From: a bacterium
GTDB lineage: Bacteria > Krumholzibacteriota > Krumholzibacteriia > JACNKJ01
Assembly (NCBI GenBank): GCA_024231955.1
Contig: JAAEPZ010000538.1
Span: 62,001-126,000 of the forward strand
Length of the DNA stretch: 64,000 nt
Direction of reading: 5' to 3'
This document shows, piece by piece, positions 54,401-63,421 of this stretch (position 1 is its first letter; the number at the start of each line of letters is the position of its first letter). The position numbers were made by a program, and so were the translations under genes. Below the pieces are notes generated by a model that saw only the letters and a list, made by a program, of their open reading frames with translations, did not search any database and had not been told where the DNA came from.

Positions 54401-55981
54401 ATGCCCTCGATAACCCTGCACAATGTGGATTTTCACTACGACGATCCGTTCGTGCCTGTGCTGAAGCGGGTAAGCGTATCGCTGGATCTGACCTGGAAGA
54501 CGGCCATCGTCGGACGCAACGGCCGGGGTAAAACCACTTTGCTGCGTCTGATCGACGGCAATCTCCAACCGGCTAAGGGGACGATGACTGTGCCCGTGCC
54601 GACAGTCCGCTTCCCCTATGAGCCGGCCGATCCCACGCGCCAGACGTTGGCGGTCGTGCGCGATTGCGTGGCCCCATTCGCCGAGTGGGAGCGGGAGATG
54701 GAGACGCTGCTCAAGCGAGATGACGAGCGGAGCCTTCTCCGCTACAGCGAGTTGCAGGAGGCGTATGCGACGGCGGGCGGCTACGAAATCGACGGGCGCA
54801 TCGAACGGGAGATGAAAGCGCTGGGGCTCGCTCCCGGTCTGCTGGAGCGGAGTTTCGCCACCCTGAGCGGCGGCGAGCGGACCCGCGCATTGATCTCCGC
54901 GCTGTTCCTGCGCAAGGGCGTTTTCCCCCTGATCGATGAGCCGACCAACCACCTCGATATCGCAGGCCGCGAATTGTTGGGCGAGTGGCTGAGTCGGCAG
55001 AGCGGGTTCATCCTCGTGTCGCATGATCGCCATTTTCTCGACCTGTGCGCCGACCATGTCATGGCGATCAACCGCGCCGAGATCACCGTCTGCGGGGGCG
55101 GCTTCTCGGCGTGGCAGCGTCGGCAGGTGGAGTTGGAGGAGGGTGAGCGTCGCAAGAGGGACCGGCTCAAGCGGGAGATCAAATCGCTCAAGCGATCGGC
55201 GCGGCAACGCCGTGACTGGTCGGGGAGCAAAGAGCGGGAGAAAGCGGGCAGTCACGGCGACAAGGGATTCATCTCGCATCGCGCGGCCAAGCAGATGAAA
55301 AGGGCGCTGGCGATCGAAAAGCGAAGCGACGACAAGCTGAGCGAAAAGGAGAGTCTGCTCAAGAATGCCGAGAAGGAGCGGCGGCTCAAGCTGGAGGTGG
55401 ACGCCACCGCGCCCGATGTGCTTCTGACCCTGGAGAATGCTCAACTCGGCATCGACAACACCGTGCTCATCGACGATCTCTCCTTCACGCTGCGCCGGGG
55501 CGAGAGGCTCGCCATTCTCGGTCCCAATGGCTGCGGCAAGACAACGCTCCTCCGCACTCTGGTCGGGGAGCTCCCGCTGCTTGGCGGCAAAATTCACCTC
55601 GCGTCGCGTCTCAAGCTGATTCGCGCCTATCAGACGCCATTATGGCAAAAGGGGAGACTGGTCGAACATCTGGGGCAGACGGGCATCGACCAAACCCGCT
55701 TCAGGCAGATCATGGGTGCGTTCGGGGTGTCGGGTGAGGTTTTCGAACGATCGCTGGAGAGCTTCAGCCAGGGGGAGCGCAAGAAGGTCGACCTGTGCCG
55801 CTCCTTCCTGGAGCCGGCTCACCTGCTGCTGTGGGATGAACCGCTGAACTACGTCGATCTGATGTCTCGCGAGCAGATCGAGGATGTGCTCATAGATGCC
55901 GAACCGACCATGCTCTTCATCGAACATGATCGGCGTTTCATCGAAACGGTGGCGACCGGTGTGATCGAGATCAACTCCTGA
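54401..55981 (+). CDS. ABC-F family ATPase (Lsa/Vga-like ribosome-protection type)
   Basis: 526 residues with two ATPase domains and no membrane segment. NBD1 has Walker A GRNGRGKTT, signature LSGGERTR and Walker B with IDEPTNHLD. The linker (about 250-330) is highly basic and ends DKGFISHRAAKQMKRA, as in Lsa/Vga/Msr-type proteins. NBD2 has GPNGCGKTT, the signature FSQGERKKV and WDEPLNYVD. ABC-F proteins bind the ribosomal E site to rescue stalled or drug-bound ribosomes. Whether this one gives resistance is not shown. It pairs with a GNAT gene immediately upstream. Confidence 0.9.
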   Translation: MPSITLHNVDFHYDDPFVPVLKRVSVSLDLTWKTAIVGRNGRGKTTLLRLIDGNLQPAKGTMTVPVPTVRFPYEPADPTRQTLAVVRDCVAPFAEWEREMETLLKRDDERSLLRYSELQEAYATAGGYEIDGRIEREMKALGLAPGLLERSFATLSGGERTRALISALFLRKGVFPLIDEPTNHLDIAGRELLGEWLSRQSGFILVSHDRHFLDLCADHVMAINRAEITVCGGGFSAWQRRQVELEEGERRKRDRLKREIKSLKRSARQRRDWSGSKEREKAGSHGDKGFISHRAAKQMKRALAIEKRSDDKLSEKESLLKNAEKERRLKLEVDATAPDVLLTLENAQLGIDNTVLIDDLSFTLRRGERLAILGPNGCGKTTLLRTLVGELPLLGGKIHLASRLKLIRAYQTPLWQKGRLVEHLGQTGIDQTRFRQIMGAFGVSGEVFERSLESFSQGERKKVDLCRSFLEPAHLLLWDEPLNYVDLMSREQIEDVLIDAEPTMLFIEHDRRFIETVATGVIEINS

Positions 55982-55990
55982 TCCAGACGA

Positions 55991-56467
55991 CTACTTCAAT
56001 TCCGGTGTGGTGAGCGACCAGTGGGACTGGATCAGCCGCCACTCGTCGTCGATGCGGGCGTAAACCTCGGTGCTGTTCCAGGTCGATTTCAGAGTGTCGG
56101 GCTCCTCCCCGTTGAATGCGCAGAAATTGAAGGTGAGCACCGCGCCGTCGCCAAGCACCTGCACATTCGGATTGAGCAGCCGAAAGTGATCGGCGTTGAT
56201 CTGCCCCTTGATCGGCTCCATATGCGCCTTGAACGCCTCAATACCGGTTATCCGCATCTCGGTGAATGGGTCGAAGTAGACGATATCGTCCGCGGCGATC
56301 TCCACGAAACCCCAGGGGTCGCCGTCGATCCAGCGGGTGAGGGCCCCCCTCTCCAGATCGATGATGGCGGTTGTGATGTTCTCATTCGATTCGGACATGG
56401 CGTTATTTCCCGGACAAAAGGTGATAAAACCTGCGAGGAGCAGAATTCGGCATACTAACGATTGCAT
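55991..56467 (-). CDS. SnoaL-like/DUF4440 nuclear-transport-factor-2 fold protein
   Basis: 158 residues from ATG 56467, with GGAGG 5 nt upstream. A hydrophobic N-terminus (SLVCRILLLAGFITF) may be a signal peptide cleaved near NNAMS. The NTF2-like fold is seen in ALTRWIDGDPWGFVEIAADDIVYFD, EAFKAHMEPIKG and the final EWRLIQSHWSLTTPELK. Members are enzymes or ligand-binding proteins; no function is assigned. It is convergent with the ABC-F gene, ending 9 nt from it. Confidence 0.85.
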   Translation of the reverse strand: MQSLVCRILLLAGFITFCPGNNAMSESNENITTAIIDLERGALTRWIDGDPWGFVEIAADDIVYFDPFTEMRITGIEAFKAHMEPIKGQINADHFRLLNPNVQVLGDGAVLTFNFCAFNGEEPDTLKSTWNSTEVYARIDDEWRLIQSHWSLTTPELK

Positions 56468-56576
56468 CAAGTCCTCCCATGGATTCTACTTGAAGTGTGC
56501 AGGCGATGCAAATCAAGTTATCATATCCGTCCTGGCGAATACAGGCGGACAATGAGGTCTACTGACAGGAGATGTC

Positions 56577-57386
56577 ATGAGTGATCGGTTTGGTGACGGT
56601 GAATTCGATGAGATCGCCCGGGTGAATCTTCACTGCTGGAATCGGCAAGTGGAGCGGGGGTTCGAGTACACGAAGCCCTGGCTCAACCTGGATGTCGACG
56701 TGCTGCGCGATTTCACCGAGGGGCGGCTTGAGCATCTGCCCCGCCCCTGGATCTACATCTATCCGCGGGAGGCGTTGCTGGATCTGACCGGCAAGAGGGT
56801 GCTCTGCCTGGCGTCCGGCGGTGGGCAGCAATCCGCGGTGCTCTCCCTGCTCGGTGCGGAGGTGACGGTGTTCGACCTGTGTGAGGCGCAACTTGACGGC
56901 GACCGCCAGGCGGCAGCGCACTACGGCTACGGCATCGAGACCGTCCAGGGGGACATGCGGGATCTGTCCGTCTTGACGCCGGACTCATTTGATCTGGTAT
57001 ATCAGGCGATCTCGCTGGTCTTTGTACCGGACCTGCTGACCGTTTACCGGGAGGTCGTGCGCGTGCTGAAACCGGGCGGCTTGTATCGTTCGGGGCACGG
57101 CAATCCGGGGACGATCCTCATCGATCCCGAAAGCTGGACCGGCCGGGGGTATGTGGCTCATGCGCCGCACGAGCGGGGGTTGATCGATGATCCCGAAGAC
57201 CGGGAGTTCCGCCACACGCTTGCGGAGATTCACGGCGGGCTGATCAAGGCCGGGTTGGAGATACGCGGTGTCTGGGAGGATCCGCGGCACCTGCATCATG
57301 ACGCGGAGGCCGAGCCGGGCAGCTACGAGCATATGCTGGGTGTCGTTCCCAAATACTTTGCGATCCTCGCGAGACTGAACGGCTGA
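56577..57386 (+). CDS. Class I SAM-dependent methyltransferase
   Basis: 269 residues; AGGAG precedes the ATG. Motif I KRVLCLASGGGQQSAVLSLLGAEVTVFD is an unusual but recognisable GxGxG variant (ASGGGQQ), with acidic loop ending EVTVFDL. Motif II is QGDMRDLSVLTPDSFDLVYQ, and post-motif RVLKPGGLYRSGH is present. It methylates an unidentified small molecule, or acts as an accessory. The N-terminus (FGDGEFDEIARVNLHCWNRQ) recalls methyltransferases of Gram-positive origin, which is a weak hint. Confidence 0.9.
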   Translation: MSDRFGDGEFDEIARVNLHCWNRQVERGFEYTKPWLNLDVDVLRDFTEGRLEHLPRPWIYIYPREALLDLTGKRVLCLASGGGQQSAVLSLLGAEVTVFDLCEAQLDGDRQAAAHYGYGIETVQGDMRDLSVLTPDSFDLVYQAISLVFVPDLLTVYREVVRVLKPGGLYRSGHGNPGTILIDPESWTGRGYVAHAPHERGLIDDPEDREFRHTLAEIHGGLIKAGLEIRGVWEDPRHLHHDAEAEPGSYEHMLGVVPKYFAILARLNG

Positions 57387-57518
57387 GTATCGTTGCCGCC
57401 CGTGCCGTTCCGATGGTGGGCAGGACCGGGTGAAACTTGCGGATTGACTGGCGGCCGGAATCTTCTTGGGTATTTTATCCAAGCGTTTGCGTTTGATCGC
57501 GGATGAGACGGGAGCCTG

Positions 57519-58286
57519 ATGATGAACAAGATGACCGACAAACGGCATGCGGCCGTGGTTCTGCTGAGCGGCGGTCTGGATTCGGCAACGGTGCTGGCGA
57601 TTGCCCGGGCCGAGGGTTTCGAGTGTTATGCCCTCAGTTTCGCCTATGGCCAGCGGCATGACGAAGAGGTCGCCGCCGCCGGGCGCGTCGCCGCGGCGCA
57701 GGGGGTCGAGCAACACGAAACCGCGCATATCGATCTGCGTCTCTTCGGGGGTTCGGCCCTGACCGCCGACATCGACGTACCCAAGGAGCGGGTCGAATCC
57801 GACATGACCGAGGGCATCCCCATAACCTACGTGCCCGCTCGCAATACCATCTTCCTCTCCTACGCCCTGGCCTGGGCCGAGGTGCTGGGCGCCGACGATG
57901 TTTTCATCGGCGTCAACGCCGTGGACTACAGCGGCTACCCCGATTGCCGTCCCGAGTTCATAGCAGCTTATGAGAACATGGCGAACCTGGCGACCAAAGT
58001 CGGCGTCGAGGGGGCGCGACTGAGGGTGCGCACGCCGATCATCGATCTGACCAAGGCCGATATAGTGCGTCGCGGCCTCGAACTGGGTGTGGATTATGGC
58101 CTCACCCTGACCTGTTACGATCCCTTGCCTGGCGGCGTTGCCTGTGGGCGCTGCGACTCGTGTCATCTGCGCCTGCGCGGGTTTGCCGGCGCCGGAGTCA
58201 TTGATCCGGCCCCCTATGCCGAGGATGCGGAGCGTCCCGACAGGGTTGCAGCCGCAGGGGATGGCGGAAGTGAGGTTGGCGGATGA
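57519..58286 (+). CDS. queC: 7-cyano-7-deazaguanine synthase QueC
   Basis: 255 residues; ATG 57519 with GGGAG 4 nt upstream, ATG 57522 alternative. The PP-loop [14 protein letters not shown] binds ATP, followed by [13 protein letters not shown], and the C-terminal four-Cys zinc site ([20 protein letters not shown]). It converts 7-carboxy-7-deazaguanine to preQ0 with ATP and ammonia. queE overlaps by 4 nt (ATGA) and queD follows. Product supplies queuosine or other deazapurines. No queF or tgt is present in the window. Confidence 0.97.
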   Translation: MMNKMTDKRHAAVVLLSGGLDSATVLAIARAEGFECYALSFAYGQRHDEEVAAAGRVAAAQGVEQHETAHIDLRLFGGSALTADIDVPKERVESDMTEGIPITYVPARNTIFLSYALAWAEVLGADDVFIGVNAVDYSGYPDCRPEFIAAYENMANLATKVGVEGARLRVRTPIIDLTKADIVRRGLELGVDYGLTLTCYDPLPGGVACGRCDSCHLRLRGFAGAGVIDPAPYAEDAERPDRVAAAGDGGSEVGG

Positions 58287-58960
58287 ATTATCTGATCAAG
58301 GAGATCTTCTACACGTTGCAGGGGGAGGGCGCCCAGAGCGGCCGTCCGGCCGTGTTCTGTCGCTTCACGGGCTGCAATCTCTGGTCGGGGATCGATGAAG
58401 ATCGCGCCGATGCGATCTGCCCTTTCTGCGATACGGATTTCGTCGGCACGGATGGTCCCGGCGGCGGGGTTTTCACTACCGCCGCCGATCTGGTCGCAGC
58501 GGTGCGGCTCATGCTGCCGGAGATCAAGGTCGGCGCCGTCGAGGAGGCGACTCCAGGCGAGCCGAAAGTGTCCGCCAAACCGCTGGTGATCTGCACCGGG
58601 GGGGAACCCCTGCTTCAGTTGGACGATGAATTGATTGCCGCTTTCCACGCAGATGGTTTCGATATCGGGGTTGAGACCAACGGCACCATACTCGCGCCTC
58701 GGGGGATCGACTGGCTGTGCGTCAGTCCCAAGGCGGGAACGGAGCTGGTGCAAACCTCAGGGGATGAACTCAAACTGGTTCATCCGCAGGAGGGATTGGA
58801 TCCGGAGAGCCTTGCATCACTGGACTTCAAACACTTCTTTCTGCAACCCAGGGACGACGACAGGCTCAAGGAGAACATCGAGCTGTCGATCGCCTGGTGT
58901 CTGGCCCATCCGCCGTGGAGGCTGGGGCTGCAGATGCACAAGATAGTCGGGATCGACTAA
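58283..58960 (+). CDS. queE: 7-carboxy-7-deazaguanine synthase QueE
   Basis: 225 residues. The radical-SAM cluster is the CX14CX2C type (TGCNLWSG, then [11 protein letters not shown]), followed by [10 protein letters not shown] and ETNGT. It rearranges 6-carboxy-5,6,7,8-tetrahydropterin to 7-carboxy-7-deazaguanine using SAM and Mg. The start overlaps the queC stop by ATGA, and queD follows 12 nt later. The C-terminus [10 protein letters not shown] is the family's. Confidence 0.96.
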   Translation: MNYLIKEIFYTLQGEGAQSGRPAVFCRFTGCNLWSGIDEDRADAICPFCDTDFVGTDGPGGGVFTTAADLVAAVRLMLPEIKVGAVEEATPGEPKVSAKPLVICTGGEPLLQLDDELIAAFHADGFDIGVETNGTILAPRGIDWLCVSPKAGTELVQTSGDELKLVHPQEGLDPESLASLDFKHFFLQPRDDDRLKENIELSIAWCLAHPPWRLGLQMHKIVGID

Positions 58961-58972
58961 CCGGGAGACAAG

Positions 58973-59329
58973 ATGGAGATCTACAAGGAATTCACGTTTG
59001 ACGCCGCCCACAAGTTGCCGAAGGTGTCCGAGGCCCACAAATGTCGTCGTCTGCACGGCCATACTTTCCGTCTGAGGATCTACCTGGAGGGGCCGGTCGG
59101 CGGCGACTCGGGTTGGGTCCAGGATTTCACCGATGTGGCCAAGGTGTGCGGTCCGTTGCTCGACGAACTTGATCACAACTACCTCAACGACATTGAGGGG
59201 TTGGAAAACCCCACCAGCGAGAACATCGCCATCTGGGTCTGGGACCGGATCAAACCCGCGTTGCCGCTGCTCAGCCGCATCGAGATCAACGAGTCACCCA
59301 GTTCCGGCGCGATCTACCGGGGCGAATGA
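58973..59329 (+). CDS. queD: 6-carboxytetrahydropterin synthase QueD
   Basis: 118 residues, normal for QueD. Zinc ligands sit in FDAAHKLP and RRLHGHTFRL; the catalytic Cys lies in HKCRRLHGH, and the second conserved region ELDHNYLND and NPTSENIAIWVW are present. It converts dihydroneopterin triphosphate to 6-carboxytetrahydropterin. With queC and queE it forms a complete route to preQ0, apart from GTP cyclohydrolase I, which is not in the window. Confidence 0.97.
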   Translation: MEIYKEFTFDAAHKLPKVSEAHKCRRLHGHTFRLRIYLEGPVGGDSGWVQDFTDVAKVCGPLLDELDHNYLNDIEGLENPTSENIAIWVWDRIKPALPLLSRIEINESPSSGAIYRGE

Positions 59330-59379
59330 CACGGGGTTCGTACAGGCGATCGCTTTTGATCCGACACGAGGAGATCACA

Positions 59380-59979
59380 ATGACCGACAGGCCCAAGTAC
59401 TACGATATCCGCAGCGAGTTCTGGCAGACGCATTTCGGGATGGCGGTGCCGTGGGACGACTATCTTGCGGATTCCGATCCCGTGCACGCGGGCAAGTGGG
59501 TTGCCATGCAGGCCGCTCTGACATCGCTGTCGCCGGAGTCTGCACGGCGGCTGTCCGATCACGAGCGGCATCTTAAAATCCTGTTCTACAGCGGCGTGTG
59601 GTGCGGTGACTGTGTTCGGCAGGGTCCGTTGCTCAAGCAGATCGCCGATGCTGCGGGCAGTAACGTCGATCTCCGTTTCATCGATCGCGATCTCTCCCCC
59701 GAACTGCGCGACGAACTGCGCCTGCTGGGGGCGATGCGGGTGCCGGTGGTGGTGTTCCTGTCGGAGGATTATCACGAGGTGGGTCGCTTCGGCGATCGCC
59801 TGCACACAGTTTACCGCACGAAGCTGGAGAGGGAGCAGGGCGCCGCCTGCAGCACCGGCCTGGTATCCCCTCAGGCGGATGAGTTGAATTCCGAAAGGGG
59901 TGAGTGGGTGGACATCGTCGAGCGGATGCTGATCATGCTCCGTCTGGCGCCGCCCCTCAGGGCGCGCTACGACGATTGA
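59380..59979 (+). CDS. Thioredoxin-family protein
   Basis: 199 residues from ATG 59380, with GAGGAGATCACA upstream; an in-frame start at 59326 overlaps queD. The active site is SGVWCGDCVRQG, followed by VDLRFIDRD, and the cis-Pro region MRVPVVVFLSEDYHEVG. A conserved tail (YRTKLEREQGAACSTG) contains an extra Cys. No signal peptide, so it is probably a cytosolic disulfide reductant. Its end overlaps the convergent glycosyltransferase gene by 13 nt. Confidence 0.9.
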   Translation: MTDRPKYYDIRSEFWQTHFGMAVPWDDYLADSDPVHAGKWVAMQAALTSLSPESARRLSDHERHLKILFYSGVWCGDCVRQGPLLKQIADAAGSNVDLRFIDRDLSPELRDELRLLGAMRVPVVVFLSEDYHEVGRFGDRLHTVYRTKLEREQGAACSTGLVSPQADELNSERGEWVDIVERMLIMLRLAPPLRARYDD

Positions 59980-61049
59980 TCCTTCGTCAGTAATCGCTCG
60001 AAGCATTCGGCGGTATTCCGCACGGTCCGTTCGACGCTGAAGTCGACCAGAGCTCGGCTGCGTCCGGCGGTCCGGAGCCGGCCGTAGAGATCATTATCCT
60101 CAAGGAGTCTGTTCACTTTGGCGGCCAGATCGACGTGGTCGGTGGCGCTGAAGAGCAGACCGTTTTTGCCGTCCTCGATCAACTCCCCGTTCCCGCCCCA
60201 GGCGCTGGCTACCACCGGCACCTCAAGCGCCATCGCCTCCAGAATCATCTGACTCAACCCCTCCAGCAGCGACGGCAGGACGCAGACGGTCAGCAGTCTG
60301 TAGAAGGGGAGGATCCGTGTCTCATGCCCGAGGAAGATGATCCGTTGGCGCGGTTTGATCTCCTCGATGATCGCGTCCCATTCGGGCCGACGGCCAGGTC
60401 CGACGATGAGGATCGTGGCCTCCGCGGGCAGCAGGGGGCAGGCGCGCAGCAGGACATCCTGCCGTTTCCTCCGCGCGAGGCAACCGATGACCACCGCTCC
60501 GGGTTCGATCCCGAGCCGCTCCCGAAGGGCCGTCACCTCGGTGTCGGTTATCCCCTCGTATTTCTCGGCCGGGGTGCCGTTGTGAACGACCTCCAGCAGA
60601 CTGCGTCTGACCCAGCGCGCGGCGAGTCCGTCGGCCACGGCCCGGCTGACCGCGATGATCCTGTGCGCGCCAAGCGAGGCGATCAATCCGCTGAGTCTAC
60701 TGCTCGACGGCATCTGCCGCCGGGTGAAGACGACCCGTGCCGTGACTCCATGAAGGAATCGCGCCCGCATCGCGGCGTAGCGATCCTTGCTGGACTGAGC
60801 GTTGATGATGTCGATGTTCTCTTCGCGACAAAGACGCACGATTTCGGGTACCGCCGGCCCTCCGTAACGACCGAAGCGCATGGGGGCAAGCTTGACGTCG
60901 CTATCCCGTAGTTCCCTGTGGATGAGCGATTCCTCGCGGCAACCCAGCCAGACGTTGTGGCCATGAGCCGCCAGTCCCCGGCACAGGAACATCACCGATT
61001 GAGTGCTGCCGGCCGGATCGCCCTGGTATGTCAGAATCAGAATATTCAT
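59967..61049 (-). CDS. GT4-family glycosyltransferase
   Basis: 360 residues. N-terminal Rossmann domain with ILTYQGDPAGSTQSVMFLCRGL and HNVWLGC, C-terminal domain with VIGCLARRKRQDVLLRA and the EX7E motif in PSLLEGLSQMILEAMA. GT4 enzymes build lipopolysaccharide or other polysaccharides by retaining transfer from nucleotide sugars. No other glycan genes are adjacent. It is transcribed toward the queuosine cluster and overlaps it tail to tail. Confidence 0.93.
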   Translation of the reverse strand: MNILILTYQGDPAGSTQSVMFLCRGLAAHGHNVWLGCREESLIHRELRDSDVKLAPMRFGRYGGPAVPEIVRLCREENIDIINAQSSKDRYAAMRARFLHGVTARVVFTRRQMPSSSRLSGLIASLGAHRIIAVSRAVADGLAARWVRRSLLEVVHNGTPAEKYEGITDTEVTALRERLGIEPGAVVIGCLARRKRQDVLLRACPLLPAEATILIVGPGRRPEWDAIIEEIKPRQRIIFLGHETRILPFYRLLTVCVLPSLLEGLSQMILEAMALEVPVVASAWGGNGELIEDGKNGLLFSATDHVDLAAKVNRLLEDNDLYGRLRTAGRSRALVDFSVERTVRNTAECFERLLTKDQSS

Positions 61050-61503
61050 ACGTGTATCATTGCCCGTTTACTAAATAGAGACTGGTCGTTGATGCCGCCG
61101 CGAATATACCTCTGTCGGCCAATCATCGCAATGATCAAGGTTGAACTCCGGAAACCCGCGCCGTTGAAGGACGAGCGGAGTTTCGAAAAAAAGCACTGGA
61201 CAATTCGGGTAACCCGACCGATATATTCCCGTACGCGAATGCTCCAGACCTCGACCAAGTTCATTGTTGAAAAAATCTACAAGAGAATTCAATCGGGGAC
61301 TGGACATTTGAGTTCGAGCGTATATTATGCTACGCTCTACAGACCTCTGCTCAGGTACAGAACCGAAGAGAGACCACCGGACAACCCCATTTGCTCCGGC
61401 CGCAAGTTCGCCAAAACTTCCGGCGGTAGTGGTAAACCTTCGAGGAAGTACAAAATCAATCATCGCGGGATCTTCTCAGACCCGCATCAAAAAGGAGTTA
61501 CCT
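61050..61503. other. Intergenic region upstream of the small-ORF/GNAT array
   Basis: 454 bases with a candidate promoter at 61301-61328 and a leader of about 170 bases before the first small ORF. The leader holds a GCGGG/CCCGC hairpin near 61470-61487. No larger gene is convincing on either strand. Confidence 0.55.
61301..61328 (+). promoter_or_regulatory. Candidate sigma70-type promoter of the small-ORF/GNAT array
   Basis: TGGACA (61301-61306), a 16-base spacer and TATTAT (61323-61328), the best -35/-10 pair upstream of the array. Confidence 0.45.
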
Positions 61504-61608
61504 ATGATCCGGACCATGATCAATTCCCAAGTGATCGCGAGCTCGCTCCTGGCCGCTACGGGTTCGGTTATCAATGCCTACTTCAGGCACGAAAGCCGAA
61601 TCGGCTAA
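61504..61608 (+). CDS. Very small ORF, 34 residues, unknown function
   Basis: ATG 61504 has AAGGAG 6 nt upstream. The peptide starts MIRTMINSQVIASSLLAATG and continues with VINAYFRHESRIG; its middle (SQVIASSLLAATGSV) is weakly hydrophobic. A Gly-Ser pair and a basic tail are the only features. Strong translation-initiation signals argue that it is translated. It could be a leader, a peptide product or a chance ORF. Confidence 0.45.
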   Translation: MIRTMINSQVIASSLLAATGSVINAYFRHESRIG

Positions 61609-61743
61609 CACCGAGCCGCCCATGTGGCGGCCCCAAACTCGTTAAACAACATAGCGGTCGGTGCAAGAGTTCGGATCCTGGGTAATTCAGGATTCGGTAT
61701 CGTTGTATCCAATATGATCTCAACCCCCGATAAGGAGGCTGGC

Positions 61744-61926
61744 ATGCGTGCTTTGCCTGATGGGTCCATGGGGCCCAACCTGTTGATCGGTCCGGGGGAG
61801 TTGTTCGAAGCGCTCAACCCGGTGATCGACTTTAGAACCATTGAACAGAATCGCCTTATAGAGCGACTCGGCAGTCTGCAGATTGCCGCCCGCACTAAAG
61901 AGCACAAACGAGAAATCGAGAAATGA
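61744..61926 (+). CDS. Small ORF, 60 residues, unknown function
   Basis: ATG 61744 has AAGGAGG 5 nt upstream; longer in-frame starts (61624, 61714) lack such a site. Sequence opens MRALPDGSMGPNLLIGPGEL and ends in an amphipathic, basic helix (QNRLIERLGSLQIAARTKEH). Its stop overlaps an in-frame ATG (61923) of the first GNAT gene, so it is likely co-translated. I do not recognise it. Confidence 0.5.
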   Translation: MRALPDGSMGPNLLIGPGELFEALNPVIDFRTIEQNRLIERLGSLQIAARTKEHKREIEK

Positions 61927-61937
61927 AGGAGGTGACG

Positions 61938-62435
61938 ATGTCGGGGCTGATCAGGGCTTTTCTGAATAGCGACTACAACGCCATCGTCGAAATCCACAAT
62001 CGCTCCTATCCGGACAATCCGGTGACGGAATCCGATTGGTGTCATGACGACGGCAACGTGGATCCGCGCAGCATACGCGCGCGTTGGGTCTACGAAGAGG
62101 ATGGTCGTGTTCTCGGCCTGGCGGGTTACCGCCAGGTCGGGGATACCCCCCGCAGGGGCGAGTACGAACTCTACCTGCTGGTCCATCCCGCAAATCGAGG
62201 ATGCGGCATTGGTACGAAACTGTATGCCTGGCTGGAAAAGGCGATCGAACTCTACAACCCGATCGCTCTCCAGGCCTGCGCGCAAAAGGTCGTAATCGAT
62301 GACGGCGATTTTCTGCGCGAACGCGGCTGGAGTGAATCGGACACGGGGTCCGATCCGAACCAGGTGGCCTTTGCCAAAGTACTGAATGTGTCTCTGAGCG
62401 AGACCAGAGCAAGGAGGGCGAAATGCAGCCGATGA
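61938..62435 (+). CDS. GNAT-family acetyltransferase, single domain
   Basis: 165 residues from ATG 61938, which has AAGGAGG 5 nt upstream; ATG 61923 is alternative. GNAT features are IRAFLNSDYNAIVEIHNRSY, ARWVYEEDGRVLGLAGYRQ and acetyl-CoA loop LLVHPANRGCGIGTKLYAWL. It resembles the N-terminal domains of the next two proteins (about FxxxDYxAIxxIxNxxxP and WxxEExGxxxG). Its end overlaps the next gene by 13 nt. Confidence 0.88.
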   Translation: MSGLIRAFLNSDYNAIVEIHNRSYPDNPVTESDWCHDDGNVDPRSIRARWVYEEDGRVLGLAGYRQVGDTPRRGEYELYLLVHPANRGCGIGTKLYAWLEKAIELYNPIALQACAQKVVIDDGDFLRERGWSESDTGSDPNQVAFAKVLNVSLSETRARRAKCSR

Positions 62436-63421
62436 TCAGGAAGTTTACCGAGGACGACTATGCGGCATATATCGCCATGTACAACACCGTGCATCCCTCG
62501 CATCCCAGCACGGAGAGGGGGTTGCGTCACAATGACAAAACCCGCGAGGCGCGCCTCGTTCGCGAACGGTGGGTCTGGGAGGAGCAGGGTGAAATGCTCG
62601 GGTACATGGCCTTCACGACCATGTCCTGGATGTACCACCCACGCAAGTTCTACTGCAATATGGGTGTCGTTCCGGACCATCGGGGACGTGGAATCGGCGG
62701 GGCGCTCTACGATCACATGCTCCAGCGGTTGACGCCGTACGATCCGTTGTCGGTGCGCAGTGAGATTCTGGAGAATCGCCCCGAAACGCTGGCCTTTGCC
62801 GAAAAACGGGGCTTCGTGGTCGGGATGCGGGAGCAGGTGTCGAAGTTCGAGCTGGCGAAACTGGATATCGAGGCTTACGCCGGGGATCTGAATCGAGTCG
62901 TCGATGAGGGGATCATGATCCTGAGCTATGACGAACTGGCGGATGATCCGGATCGTCATCGCAAGCTCTACGATCTCGACTATGCGGCGAGTAAGGACAT
63001 GCCCTTGCCCGAGCCGTTGACGATGCCCGCGTTCGAGAAGTACTGCGAGCAGAATTTCGAGCATCCCAATTTCTCCGGCAGCACGTTCATGGTTGCCCTG
63101 GATGACGATGCCTACGTGGGGATGAGCAATCTCAGCAAGTGCGCGGTCAAGATCCGTCTGGAGACCGACTTCACCGGAGTGCTCAGGGAGTACCGCGGCA
63201 AGGGCATTGCCACCGCCTTGAAGGTGCGGGTTCTGAGTCGGGCGCGGGAGCTGGGCTACAGCGAAGTGCGCACCTCGAATGACAGCACGAACGAATCCAT
63301 GCTGGGGATCAACTGGCGTCTGGGTTTCGTGAAGGAGCCCGCCTGGCTCGACCACGAAAAACGTTTCGAGGGGGCCGTTCCCGACGGCGAGCACAAGGAG
63401 GACCGGAAATGCGAGGTCTGA
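62423..63421 (+). CDS. Double-domain GNAT acetyltransferase
   Basis: 332 residues with two GNAT domains. Domain 1 (about 1-155): IRKFTEDDYAAYIAMYNTVHP, ERWVWEEQGEMLGYMAF and MGVVPDHRGRGIGGALYDHM. Domain 2 (about 160-320): VDEGIMILSYDELADDPDRH, then TDFTGVLREYRGKGIATALK and a GINWRLGFVKEPAW tail. It is paralogous to the partial gene downstream, whose start overlaps its 3' end by 13 nt. Substrate is unknown. Confidence 0.9.
   Translation: MQPMIRKFTEDDYAAYIAMYNTVHPSHPSTERGLRHNDKTREARLVRERWVWEEQGEMLGYMAFTTMSWMYHPRKFYCNMGVVPDHRGRGIGGALYDHMLQRLTPYDPLSVRSEILENRPETLAFAEKRGFVVGMREQVSKFELAKLDIEAYAGDLNRVVDEGIMILSYDELADDPDRHRKLYDLDYAASKDMPLPEPLTMPAFEKYCEQNFEHPNFSGSTFMVALDDDAYVGMSNLSKCAVKIRLETDFTGVLREYRGKGIATALKVRVLSRARELGYSEVRTSNDSTNESMLGINWRLGFVKEPAWLDHEKRFEGAVPDGEHKEDRKCEV

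Noticed and set aside
57387..57518. A preQ1 riboswitch upstream of queC
   Set aside because: No preQ1-type pseudoknot pattern could be recognised in the short leader.
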